The notes: generated by a model from the letters alone, not told the origin. DNA of 15,694 bases from Rubritepida sp. (GCA_014376425.1 JACMRO010000294.1:1-15694), one strand, 5' to 3'. Positions 6,766 to 14,137 are shown, counted from the first letter of the stretch. Numbers and translations: made by a program.

Positions 6766-7823
6766 CGCGCCGGGCCCGGCATGTTGTCCTGCTTGCGAAG
6801 CACGAAGGCGATGATTTCTGCCACCGCTTCCCAATGCTCCGCCGGGATTTCCGTGTCCACATCCAGCCGCCAAAGGGCCCGCGCCAGGGGTGGGTTGGGC
6901 AGCAGCGGCACGCCGGCCTCGACCGCCAGCTCGCGGATGCGCGCGGCCACGAGATCAGCGCCCTTCGCCACCACCCGGGGCGCCGAGGAGGTCTCGGGCT
7001 CATACAGCAGCGCCACCGCGTAATGCGTGGGGTTGGTGATGACGACGGTCGCGGTCGGCACCGCGGACAGCATGCGCTGGCGGCCGCGTGTCTCACGCAG
7101 CATGCGCTGGCGGGCGCGAACCATCGGGTCGCCCTCGCTCTCCTTCATCTCGTCCTTGACCTCCTGCCTGGTCATCCGAAGGCCCTTGAGGTGTTTGCGC
7201 CGCGCCAGAAGAATGTCGGCGCCGCCCATCAGGGCGAAGATGCCCAGGGCGGCGAAAAGCAGCGTCCGTGTTCCCTGCCCGATGACGCCCAGCAAACCTG
7301 CCTCGCTCAGCGACAGGCTGGCCGACAACTTCGCAACGTCGCCGGCCACCCAGCCCACTGCGGCGGTCACGAGGCCGATCTTGAGCAAACTCTTGCCGAA
7401 TTCAATCCAACCCTCGGATCCGAACATCCGCTTTATCGCTGCCAGCGGATTGATCCTGGCGAATTGGGGCTTGAGCAGCGAAAGCGCCATTACGCCGCGG
7501 GTCTGCAGCAGCGTCGCCGCTACCGCACCCAGCACGGTGCAGCCGGCGATCGGTATCACCAGTCCCAGGAACTGCCACGCCCAGGCGTGCGCGGCGCCAT
7601 CGGCGGCGAGTTCGTGGCTGCGCGCCAGGGTGCCGCGAAAGACCAGCAGCGCCTCGCGCAGCAGGCCGGGCAGCAGCATCAGCAGCCCGGTGCCCGCGCC
7701 CAGCAGGGTGGCGAACCCCACCGCCTCGCGGCTGAGCGCGACCTGGCCCTGGGCGCGGGCACGCTGGATCCGCCGCCCGGAAGGTTCCTCGGTCTTACTG
7801 GATTCGTCGGCTTCATCCGCCAT
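6762..7823 (-). CDS. flhB: Flagellar export gate protein FlhB
   Basis: FlhB is the inner-membrane protein of the flagellar type III secretion apparatus that switches export from rod/hook to filament substrates. The 353-residue product begins with the charged family start (SSKTEEPSGRRIQRARAQGQV). It has four hydrophobic segments (about 34-55, 84-106, 145-167, 183-206). The linker EVKDEMKESEGDPMVRAR (221-238) follows, and then the NPTH autocleavage motif at 264-267, whose Asn-Pro bond breaks itself. The family pattern NPTHYAVAL.Y is intact and about 86 residues follow, as usual. The start lies 3 bases after the fliR stop, and the stop overlaps the kinase start by 4 bases. Confidence 0.97.
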   Translation of the reverse strand: MADEADESSKTEEPSGRRIQRARAQGQVALSREAVGFATLLGAGTGLLMLLPGLLREALLVFRGTLARSHELAADGAAHAWAWQFLGLVIPIAGCTVLGAVAATLLQTRGVMALSLLKPQFARINPLAAIKRMFGSEGWIEFGKSLLKIGLVTAAVGWVAGDVAKLSASLSLSEAGLLGVIGQGTRTLLFAALGIFALMGGADILLARRKHLKGLRMTRQEVKDEMKESEGDPMVRARQRMLRETRGRQRMLSAVPTATVVITNPTHYAVALLYEPETSSAPRVVAKGADLVAARIRELAVEAGVPLLPNPPLARALWRLDVDTEIPAEHWEAVAEIIAFVLRKQDNMPGPAR

Positions 7824-7826
7824 GCT

Positions 7827-8606
7827 TCAGCCGCCCGGCAGGGCCTGGAAGGCCACCACCATGGCGCCCTGCCACATCGCAAGGATGGCCGGCAGCAGCA
7901 GCAACAGTAGCCCCAGCCCGCCGATGATCTGCGCCGGCGCGGCCACCACGAAGACCTGCACCTGCGGCGCCACCCGCGCGATCAGCCCCATGCCGGCATT
8001 GAACAACACGCCCGCCAGAATGAACGGTGCGGCCAGGCGCAGGGCAAGGGACAGGCTTTCGGTGACCATCGCCGCGACCGCATCGGCAGCGGGGCCGGCG
8101 GGGAAGGGGGCTCCGGCCGGCAGCACAGCGTAACTGTTCACCAGCGCGCCCAAGGGCAGCGCGTAGAGCCCTGTCGCGAGCACCAGCACAGTGGCGGCGA
8201 AGCCGAAGCCCCGGCCCAGCGCGGTGGATTGCGCGCCAAGCCCGGGGTCGCCCTGCAACGGCGTCGTCAGGCCGATCATGCTGCCCATCACCTGGCCGGC
8301 CTGGGCCAGCGCCAGCATCAACCCGCGCGCCAGCCCGCCCAGCCACAGCCCGGCCAGCAGTTCCAGCGCCAGGCAACGCAGCATTTCCGCGATCGCCTCG
8401 GGCGGAGGCGGCAGGGCAGGGGCCAGCAGCGGCAACAGCAACAGCGTCAGCAGCAACCCCAGGCTGAGCCGGATGGTGGCCGGCACTTCCGCTTCGCCGA
8501 GGCCAGGCAGCAGCATGGCGGCAGCGCCCAGGCGGCAGAACAGCAAGCTGGCCTGGAATACCAGAACAGGCAGGCTGGCCAGCAAGGCGGCGTCATCCGC
8601 GCTCAC
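7827..8606 (-). CDS. fliR: Flagellar export gate protein FliR
   Basis: FliR forms, with FliP and FliQ, the helical export gate core in the inner membrane. The 259-residue product is very hydrophobic with about six membrane segments. It shows the family features VPATIRLSLGLLL near residue 41 and the C-terminal stretch FNAGMGLIARVAPQVQVF. I place the start at GTG 8606-8604, which overlaps the fliQ stop as GTGA and gives the normal family length. A longer frame to 8690 exists but would overlap most of the fliQ C-terminus and adds residues unlike any FliR N-terminus. Confidence 0.94.
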   Translation of the reverse strand: MSADDAALLASLPVLVFQASLLFCRLGAAAMLLPGLGEAEVPATIRLSLGLLLTLLLLPLLAPALPPPPEAIAEMLRCLALELLAGLWLGGLARGLMLALAQAGQVMGSMIGLTTPLQGDPGLGAQSTALGRGFGFAATVLVLATGLYALPLGALVNSYAVLPAGAPFPAGPAADAVAAMVTESLSLALRLAAPFILAGVLFNAGMGLIARVAPQVQVFVVAAPAQIIGGLGLLLLLLPAILAMWQGAMVVAFQALPGG

Positions 8607-8878
8607 GGCAGCCCGCCCCGCGCCACCACCTGGTCGAACATCTGTGCCGCCCAGCCCTGCAGCACCCGACCCATGAAGGGGCCAAGCCACATCAGCACGC
8701 CGCCCATCACCGCCACCTTGGGCAGGAAGGACACCGTCGCCTCTTGCACCTGGGTCAGCGCCTGCAGCAGCGAGATGGCGACGCCCACCACCAGCATGGC
8801 CACCAGCGGCGGCCCGCCGAGCTGCAGGCAGACCCAGAGCGCGTGGCGCATCGCCTGCGCCGCGGGTTGTTCAAGCAC
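8603..8878 (-). CDS. fliQ: Flagellar export gate protein FliQ
   Basis: FliQ is a small two-helix membrane protein of the flagellar type III export gate. The 91-residue product matches the family from LWVCLQLGGPPLVAMLVVG (helix 1) through ISLLQALTQVQEATVSFLPK, the most conserved stretch, to helix 2. I choose GTG at 8878 because AGGAGG (8889-8884) lies 5 bases upstream. The GTG at 8884 directly abuts that element and would leave it without spacing. A non-ATG start on a stoichiometrically minor gate protein is plausible. It follows fliE by 26 bases and is coupled to fliR by GTGA. Confidence 0.93.
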   Translation of the reverse strand: MLEQPAAQAMRHALWVCLQLGGPPLVAMLVVGVAISLLQALTQVQEATVSFLPKVAVMGGVLMWLGPFMGRVLQGWAAQMFDQVVARGGLP

Positions 8879-8894
8879 CGCCACCTCCTGTGGG

Positions 8895-8900
8895 GGTTAA
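8895..8900 (-). promoter_or_regulatory. TTAACC motif between fliE and fliQ
   Basis: The minus strand reads CCTTAACCCCC here, in the 26-base fliE-fliQ gap, just upstream of the fliQ ribosome binding site. It is one of only five TTAA tetramers I found in the window. A CtrA or internal-promoter role is possible, but chance is not excluded. Confidence 0.18.
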
Positions 8901-8904
8901 GGGG

Positions 8905-9225
8905 TCAGATCGGCAGCCGCATCACGTCCTGATAGGCGCTGACCATCTTGTCGCGCAGCGTCGTCGCCGTCTGCAAAGCGAGTTCGGCGCGGGAGACGGC
9001 GAGCACCACGTCCGTCACGCTGCCCTGGCCCTGCAACGCCTGGGTCGACGCCGCATCCGCGCTGCGCTGGGTGTTCACTACGCCTTGCACCGCGCGGGTC
9101 AGAGCGGCGCCGAAGCCGCCCTCAGCCCCGCCTTCGGCCGCACCCTGGATGGCCCGGTAGGCGGCGGCCGCGCCGGCGGCGCCGATCTGCACGCCCAGCG
9201 GGGCGCCGAGAAGGGGGATGGCCAT
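8905..9225 (-). CDS. fliE: Flagellar hook-basal body protein FliE
   Basis: FliE joins the MS ring/export gate to the proximal rod and is among the first proteins exported. The 106-residue product has a variable Ala/Gly-rich first half and the conserved C-terminal half (SVTDVVLAVSRAELALQTATTLRDKMVSAYQDVMRLPI), with the family ending DVMRLP(I/V). Its ATG overlaps the flgC stop (TGATG). Its place after flgBC matches the common flgB-flgC-fliE order. Confidence 0.95.
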   Translation of the reverse strand: MAIPLLGAPLGVQIGAAGAAAAYRAIQGAAEGGAEGGFGAALTRAVQGVVNTQRSADAASTQALQGQGSVTDVVLAVSRAELALQTATTLRDKMVSAYQDVMRLPI

Positions 9226-9632
9226 CAGCGCAGCGCCTCGATCGCGCGGGTCAACATGCCGCGAGTGGTTTCCAGCACCGAGAGGTTGGCGCTGTAGCTG
9301 CGCTGCGCCTCACGCATGTCCATCGTCTCGATCAGGCTGTCCACATTCGGTCGGCGGACATAGCCACGGGCGTCCGCGGCCGGGTGGCTTGGGTCGAACT
9401 GCTCGGGGAAGCCGCCCCGCGCGGTGCCGATCCGGCCGATCCGCACCGTGCTGGCGCCCAGCGCCCGGTCGAGCCTGTTGTCAAAGGTGATGGTCTTGCG
9501 CCGGTATGGCTCGGCGCCAGGCGATTGCCCGGTGCTGTCGCGGTTGGCGATGTTCTCCGCCACCACCCGCAGCCGGGTCGATTGCGCCGCCATGCCGGCG
9601 GCCGAAATGCTCAATGCGCGGTCGAGATCCAT
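9225..9632 (-). CDS. flgC: Flagellar proximal rod protein FlgC
   Basis: FlgC is a rod component exported through the flagellar type III system. The 135-residue product opens with the rod/hook family N-terminus (ALSISAAGMAAQSTRLRVVAENIAN), followed by the Pro/Tyr-rich segment AEPYRRKTITF. It closes with the conserved C-terminal helix (PNVDSLIETMDMREAQRSYSANLSVLETTRGM). AAGGAGA stands 6 bases before ATG 9632. It is separated from flgB by 11 bases and overlaps fliE. Confidence 0.96.
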   Translation of the reverse strand: MDLDRALSISAAGMAAQSTRLRVVAENIANRDSTGQSPGAEPYRRKTITFDNRLDRALGASTVRIGRIGTARGGFPEQFDPSHPAADARGYVRRPNVDSLIETMDMREAQRSYSANLSVLETTRGMLTRAIEALR

Positions 9633-9643
9633 GGTTTTCTCCT

Positions 9644-10021
9644 TCAGCCGGAACGGCCAAGTGCTACGCGGAACAGCGCCAGGTATTTGCGGTGCAGCCC
9701 CATCGCCAGCGCATGCTGCTGGTCGGTCTCGGCGATGCGCAGCGCCTGTTCGTCCAGCGAAACGCCATTGCCATTGGGGGTGCGTTCGGACGCCGCGCGA
9801 TCTTCCCGCATGCGGACACCGGCCGCGGCCGCGCCGATGTGTCGCGGATCGGTCGCTGCCATCGCCTGGCCGAGGCGGCGCGAGAACGGGGTGACGTCGC
9901 GCGCCTGGTAGCCGGGCGTGTCGGCGTGGGCGACGTTCTGCGACAGCACGCGCTGCCGCTGGTCCAGCCAGTGCAGGCGGCGTTCAGCCAGGGCCACGGG
10001 GCCGGATTGGGCGATATCCAT
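9644..10021 (-). CDS. flgB: Flagellar proximal rod protein FlgB
   Basis: FlgB forms the base of the flagellar rod. The 125-residue product shows the family N-terminal helix and turn (RQRVLSQNVAHADTPGYQARDVTPF) and the C-terminal helix (ETDQQHALAMGLHRKYLALFRVALGR), at normal length. It is the first gene of the minus-strand flagellar operon. ATG 10021 is not preceded by a clear ribosome binding site. The upstream 95 bases are shared with the divergent fliOP operon. Confidence 0.95.
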   Translation of the reverse strand: MDIAQSGPVALAERRLHWLDQRQRVLSQNVAHADTPGYQARDVTPFSRRLGQAMAATDPRHIGAAAAGVRMREDRAASERTPNGNGVSLDEQALRIAETDQQHALAMGLHRKYLALFRVALGRSG

Positions 10022-10116
10022 CTGGCGTAGACTGCCGGTAAAACCTTAACCGGGCATGAAGCCCGCGCATTCGCCGCGTTAACCCGGCGGCAACTGGCAC
10101 CCGGCAGAATGTGCCC
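10022..10116. promoter_or_regulatory. Divergent control region of the two flagellar operons
   Basis: These 95 bases separate the starts of flgB (minus) and the small gene before fliO (plus), so they must hold at least one promoter in each direction. They contain two TTAACC motifs, 10046-10051 and 10079-10084, 33 bases apart. An imperfect inverted repeat GGTAAAACCTTAACC lies at 10037-10051. I found no sigma-54 element with GG and GC at the required spacing and no convincing sigma-28 promoter. Direct or indirect CtrA control is possible. Confidence 0.5.
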
Positions 10117-10353
10117 ATGTCCGACAAAGCCCTGGCCGCCAGCATCGATATCATGCGCGACACCCTGGCCATGGCCCGCGCTTTGGTGCGGGGCGGCCGG
10201 CAGGTCGATCTGGCTGGGCTGGAGGAGGAGGCCGCCGCCATCTGCGCCGCGCTGGCCAGCTCCCCGCCCGCCCATGCCCTGCCGCTGCGCCCAGCGATGC
10301 TGGCGCTGGTCGCCGAGCTCGACGCCCTGACCGTGACGATGCCCGAGCCATGA
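10117..10353 (+). CDS. Unrecognised 78-residue protein heading the fliO-fliP operon
   Basis: I do not recognise this protein. It begins MSDKALAASIDIMRDTLAMA and is mostly Ala/Leu-rich, probably all helical, with no membrane segment, no cysteine and no enzyme motif. The sequence is acidic-to-neutral with a short proline patch near residue 50. ATG at 10117 is chosen; an in-frame GTG at 10111 would add two residues. Its stop overlaps the fliO start (ATGA), so it is translated with the export-gate genes. Size and helical content would suit a flagellar chaperone or assembly factor, but that is a guess from position. Confidence 0.7.
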   Translation: MSDKALAASIDIMRDTLAMARALVRGGRQVDLAGLEEEAAAICAALASSPPAHALPLRPAMLALVAELDALTVTMPEP

Positions 10354-10595
10354 CCGGTGATCTGTTGCAGGCGGCGGGCGCGTTGCTGGCGGGGCTGGGC
10401 CTGGCCTTCCTGCTGGGCCGGCTGGCGCGCGGCAGCCGGCTGGCAGGGGCGGCGCCCGGTGCGCGGCTGAGTGTGGCCGCGGCGCTGGCTGTCGATGCGC
10501 GACGCCGGGCGCTGATCCTGCGGGTCGACGGGCGCGAGCTGCTGCTGGTGGGCGACCAGGTCGTGGGCTGGCTGCCGGAGGGGCCCAGGCCATGA
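10350..10595 (+). CDS. fliO: Flagellar export gate assembly protein FliO
   Basis: FliO helps assemble the FliP ring of the flagellar export gate. The 81-residue product has one N-terminal membrane segment (about 5-25, LLQAAGALLAGLGLAFLLG), a basic stretch, and the small cytoplasmic domain LSVAAALAVDARRRALILRVDGRELLLVGD, which follows the FliO pattern. It is short for the family. Identification rests on this pattern plus position directly before fliP, with ATGA overlaps on both sides. Confidence 0.85.
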   Translation: MTGDLLQAAGALLAGLGLAFLLGRLARGSRLAGAAPGARLSVAAALAVDARRRALILRVDGRELLLVGDQVVGWLPEGPRP

Positions 10596-11335
10596 AGCGC
10601 CCGGCCATCCTGGTGATGCTGCTGGCCACGGCCGCCCTGCTGCTGGGGGCGGTCCCAGCCTTCGCCCAGTCCGTCAGCATCGACATGGGCGGCAGCCAGC
10701 CCGGCGCCAGCGCGCGGCTGCTGCAGCTGGCGGCGCTGGTCGGGCTGCTGTCACTGGCGCCGTCGCTGCTGGTGATGGCCACCGCCTTCACCCGCATCAT
10801 CATCGTGCTGTCGCTGTTGCGCACCGCCATCGGCGCGCAGGGCGTGCCGCCCAACCCGGTGCTGATCGGTCTGGCCCTGTTCCTCACCTTCTTCGTCATG
10901 CAGCCGACTTTCGAGGCGGCCTGGATCGCCGGCATCGTGCCGATGAACGAGGGCCGGCTGGGGCCTATGGAGGGGCTGACGGCCGCCGCCGAGCCCTTCC
11001 GCCGCTTCATGGCGGCGCAGGTGCGCGAAGCTGATCTGGCCCTGTTCTCCAGCCTCGCCCAACTGCCCGAGACGCCAGCCGCCGAGGCGTCGTGGCGGGT
11101 GCTGATGCCGGCCTATCTGGTCAGCGAACTGAAGCGCGCCTTCGAGATTGGCTTCATCCTGTTCCTGCCCTTCCTGGTGATCGACATGGTCGTGGCGTCG
11201 CTGCTGATGTCGCTGGGCATGATGATGCTGCCGCCCTCGGTGGTGGCATTGCCGTTCAAACTGATCTTTTTCGTGCTGGTGGACGGCTGGCGTCTGCTGT
11301 CGGGAAGTCTGGTGCAGGGCTTTGCCACGGGTTAG
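10592..11335 (+). CDS. fliP: Flagellar export gate protein FliP
   Basis: FliP forms the pentameric core ring of the flagellar type III export gate. The 247-residue product has a cleavable-looking signal peptide ending AFAQ (1-26), as is usual for FliP. It then shows the family motifs MATAFTRIIIVLSLLR (62-77), PPNPVLIGLALFLTFFVM (86-103), PAYLVSELKRAFEIGF (173-188) and the methionine-rich gasket loop MSLGMMMLPP (206-215). The start overlaps the fliO stop (ATGA). Length and motifs are complete. Confidence 0.98.
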   Translation: MKRPAILVMLLATAALLLGAVPAFAQSVSIDMGGSQPGASARLLQLAALVGLLSLAPSLLVMATAFTRIIIVLSLLRTAIGAQGVPPNPVLIGLALFLTFFVMQPTFEAAWIAGIVPMNEGRLGPMEGLTAAAEPFRRFMAAQVREADLALFSSLAQLPETPAAEASWRVLMPAYLVSELKRAFEIGFILFLPFLVIDMVVASLLMSLGMMMLPPSVVALPFKLIFFVLVDGWRLLSGSLVQGFATG

Positions 11336-11359
11336 AATGGCACCTTGTGAGGGGTCACC

Positions 11360-12313
11360 ATGTTCCGGCGCGGCGTCATCGCATGTGGGTTCGCGGGGGC
11401 CGCCCGGGCGCAGGACCGGCCGGTGAGGATGGTCGTGCCGTCACAGGCTGGCGGCACGACCGACAGCTTCGCTCGCAGGGTGGCGGTGCGCATGCAGCCG
11501 CCGCTGGGCCAGCCGGTCACCGTCGTGAACCGGCCCGGCGAGGGTGGTTCGATCGGCACGCTCGAAGTCATCAGGGCGCGGCCCGATGGGCAGACGATCC
11601 TGCTCAGCACCGCCAGCACGCTCTGCCTGCACGGTATGCTGACTGAACCGCCACGCTTCGATGTCTTCGCCGACCTGGTGCCGATCTCGCTGCTGGGCGC
11701 CTCCCCGGTGGTGTTCGCGGTGCGGTCGGGGGGTGCGTCGGGGTTGGCCGAACTGCTTGATGCGGCGCGTCACCAATCCCCCGGCCTGCGCTTCGGCAGC
11801 CCCGGCACGGGCACCTATCTGCACCTGGCGCTGGAGATGCTGCGCCGCCAGGCCGGGGAGCCACCTTTCGCGCATGTGCCTTTCGTTGGCAGCAGCCTGA
11901 CCCTGGCAGGCTTGCTGGCCGGCCAGGTCGACGCCATCACCGCGACCGTGGCGAACAGCCTGCGGCCGCATCGCGCGGGCGACATCCATATCCTGGCGGT
12001 GGCCGGAGCCCGCCGCAGCCCGTTGCTGCCCGAAGTGCCCACGGTGGCCGAGGCCCTGTCCCTGGCGGAATTCGAGGCGGCCCTGTGGATGACGCTGATG
12101 CTGCCCGCGGGCGGCCCCGTCACCATGCGCGACCGGCTGGCCTATGCCATCAACAGCACGCTATCCGACCGCTCGCTGCGCGTGGAGCTGGAACAGACCG
12201 GTTTCGAGGTGGGTGGCCTGCTCAGCCCCGCCGCGATCACAGGCTTTCTGCGCGCCGAGCAGGCGCGCTGGCGGCCCCTCCTGCAAGCTGTTTCCCGGGC
12301 CCGGGCGAAGTGA
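11360..12313 (+). CDS. Second Bug/TctC-family solute-binding protein
   Basis: This 317-residue protein is another tripartite tricarboxylate receptor-type binding protein. Family landmarks are VRMVVPSQAGGTTDSFARR (22-40), VVNRPGEGGS, FGSPGTGTYLHLA, AHVPFVGSS, AGQVDAITATVA and LPEVPTVAEAL. The signal peptide is short (residues 1 to about 17, ending GAARAQ) with a weak hydrophobic core, so export efficiency is uncertain. GAGGGG lies shortly before ATG 11360. It begins 24 bases after fliP on the same strand, but no functional link to flagella is expected. It has no TctA/TctB partners here, and its stop is one base from the stop of the convergent Ntn-hydrolase gene. The ligand is unknown; it is not a close duplicate of the first Bug protein. 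Confidence 0.92.
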   Translation: MFRRGVIACGFAGAARAQDRPVRMVVPSQAGGTTDSFARRVAVRMQPPLGQPVTVVNRPGEGGSIGTLEVIRARPDGQTILLSTASTLCLHGMLTEPPRFDVFADLVPISLLGASPVVFAVRSGGASGLAELLDAARHQSPGLRFGSPGTGTYLHLALEMLRRQAGEPPFAHVPFVGSSLTLAGLLAGQVDAITATVANSLRPHRAGDIHILAVAGARRSPLLPEVPTVAEALSLAEFEAALWMTLMLPAGGPVTMRDRLAYAINSTLSDRSLRVELEQTGFEVGGLLSPAAITGFLRAEQARWRPLLQAVSRARAK

Positions 12314-12314
12314 C

Positions 12315-14105
12315 CTACCGGCCCACCGCGTAGCCCTGCATGCCGCGCGGGTTGGCGCCTGCCCGCAGCTGTCCGTCGGGGGCGACCCGCGCACCCGTCA
12401 GCCGACCCTCCGACCAGTCGCCGCCCATCTCCACCAGGTGGCCGCGCGCCCGCAGCGTGGCCGCGACGGCCTCGCTGTAGCGGCCCTCCAGCACAAGTTT
12501 CCCGGGCTTGGCCGCGCGCGGCCAGGAGCTGCTGATCCAGTGTTCGGAATGGAAGGCCGGGCTGTCGATCGCCTCCTGGATGTTCAGGCCGTGATGCAGC
12601 ATGCGCAGCAGCATCAGCGGCTGCCACTGGTCCTGCTGCTCGCCGCCCGGGGTGCCGAAGCTGAGCCAGGGTTTTCCATGTCGCAGCGCCATGGATGGGC
12701 TCAGCGTGGTGCGGGGCCGGCGGCCGGGTGCGAGGCTGTTCGATAGCCCCTCCTCGAGGAAAAACATCTGGCAGCGCGAGCCCAGGCAGAAGCCCAAGGA
12801 CGGGATGGCCGGCGACGATTGCAGCCAGCCGGCCGACGGCGTGGCCGAGACCATGTTGCCCCAGCGGTCGATGACGTCGATGTGGCAGGTGTCGCCGCCC
12901 GCGGCGCCCAGGCGCGACACCGTGGGCTCGCCGGTGCCGGCGGCCTCCCGCGCCGAGACGCCGCGGGCGATGGCGGCGGCGTAGTCGGTCAGGGGCGCGC
13001 GGCCGTCCGGGCTGCCCGGGCGGAATTCCATGGACGCCGCGGCGGTGATCAGCTTCCGTCGCTCATCGTTGTAAGTGTCGCCCAGCAGGGTGGTCATCGG
13101 CACGTCGAAGAAGTCCGGGTCGCCGCACCAGGCCTCGCGGTCGGCGAAGGCAAGCTTCTGCGCCTCGACAAAGTGGTGCACCAGGTCGGCGCCGTTCGGG
13201 TCCATGCCCGCCACGTCGATGTCGCGCAGCAGGGTCAGCGTCATCAGCATGGCCGGTCCCTGGCTCCACGGGCCACATTTCAGGACGGTGGCGCCGTGGT
13301 ATTCGGTGGTGAGCGGCGTTTCATAACTGGCGCTCCAGCCGGCCATGTCGTCGGCGCTCAGCACGGCATGGTGGCGCCCGCCGGACGTGTCCAGGGCGGC
13401 GAAGCCGTGACCGAATGCATGCACCGCCTCGGCCACGAAGCCACGGTAGAAGGCGGCCCGCGCCGCTTCGATCTGCGCCACCCGGTCGCCGCCCGCGGCC
13501 TCGGCCTCGGCCACGATACGCCCGTAGGTGTCGGCCAGAACGGGGTTGGCGTAGAGCCCGCCCGGCTCGGGCCCGCCATCGCGCAGCCACAGCGCGGCCG
13601 ATGTCGGCCAGGCGGTCTCGAACAGCGGTCGCACCGTGTCGATGGTCTGGCGGATGCGCGGCACCATGTGGGCGCCGTGGCGCGCGTAGCCGATGGCGAA
13701 TTCCAGGATCTCACGCGGCTTCCAAGTCCCGTGGTCGCGCAGCATCAACATCCACGCGTCGAAGGCGCCGGGGATGGGCGCGGCCAGGAAGCCGGTGCCG
13801 GGCATGATATCCTGGCCCAGATGGCCGCGCACATGGGCGATGGTCAGCCCCGCGGGCGCCGGCCCCTGGCCGCAGATCACCAGCTGTTTTCCCAGCGCGG
13901 CCGAATGCAGGATGATCGGGCAGTCGCCAGCCGGGCCGTTCAAATGGGGCTCGACGATCTGCAGGGTAAAGCCGGCGGCGCAGGCGGCGTCGAAGGCGTT
14001 GCCGCCGCGCTCCAGCACCGCCATGCCGACCTGGCTGGCGACCCAGTGGGTGGTGGCGACGACGCCGAAGGTGCCGGCGATTTCGGGGCGGGTGGTGAAC
14101 ATCAT
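12315..14105 (-). CDS. Gamma-glutamyltransferase-family Ntn hydrolase (substrate uncertain)
   Basis: This 596-residue protein has the GGT family fold. It shows GVVATTHWVASQVGMAVLERGGNAFDA at the N-terminus and VEPHLNGPAGD, then GDTCHIDVIDRWGN, where Thr406 aligns with the self-cleavage nucleophile, and later APGRRPRTTLSPSMAL and GTPGG. Two features differ from classical glutathione-cleaving GGT. There is no signal peptide, so it should be cytoplasmic. Residues that hold the gamma-glutamyl group also appear replaced: the usual FRE segment reads CGQG, and the Ser-Ser pair reads Thr-Thr. Related cytoplasmic members include oxamate amidohydrolase HpxW. ATG 14105 is preferred over TTG 14141 because homologues begin near FTTRPEI, though no ribosome binding site is obvious. 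It follows phnN by 32 bases. Confidence 0.9.
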   Translation of the reverse strand: MMFTTRPEIAGTFGVVATTHWVASQVGMAVLERGGNAFDAACAAGFTLQIVEPHLNGPAGDCPIILHSAALGKQLVICGQGPAPAGLTIAHVRGHLGQDIMPGTGFLAAPIPGAFDAWMLMLRDHGTWKPREILEFAIGYARHGAHMVPRIRQTIDTVRPLFETAWPTSAALWLRDGGPEPGGLYANPVLADTYGRIVAEAEAAGGDRVAQIEAARAAFYRGFVAEAVHAFGHGFAALDTSGGRHHAVLSADDMAGWSASYETPLTTEYHGATVLKCGPWSQGPAMLMTLTLLRDIDVAGMDPNGADLVHHFVEAQKLAFADREAWCGDPDFFDVPMTTLLGDTYNDERRKLITAAASMEFRPGSPDGRAPLTDYAAAIARGVSAREAAGTGEPTVSRLGAAGGDTCHIDVIDRWGNMVSATPSAGWLQSSPAIPSLGFCLGSRCQMFFLEEGLSNSLAPGRRPRTTLSPSMALRHGKPWLSFGTPGGEQQDQWQPLMLLRMLHHGLNIQEAIDSPAFHSEHWISSSWPRAAKPGKLVLEGRYSEAVAATLRARGHLVEMGGDWSEGRLTGARVAPDGQLRAGANPRGMQGYAVGR

Positions 14106-14137
14106 GGAGGCGATTGGGACAGGAGCGCGTGGGCCGG

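Noticed and set aside
10094..10116. TGGCAC element upstream of the small gene as a sigma-54 promoter
   Set aside because: The -12 GC is not found at the required distance; the bases there are AA.
9664..11010. A 448-codon minus-strand frame spanning flgB, the divergent control region and fliP
   Set aside because: It crosses genes on both strands, its 5' half is antisense to fliP and its 3' half is out of frame with flgB, and it shows no recognisable domain.
12311..12317. Bidirectional terminator between the second Bug gene and the GGT-family gene
   Set aside because: The convergent stop codons are one base apart and no GC-rich hairpin followed by a T-run was seen there.
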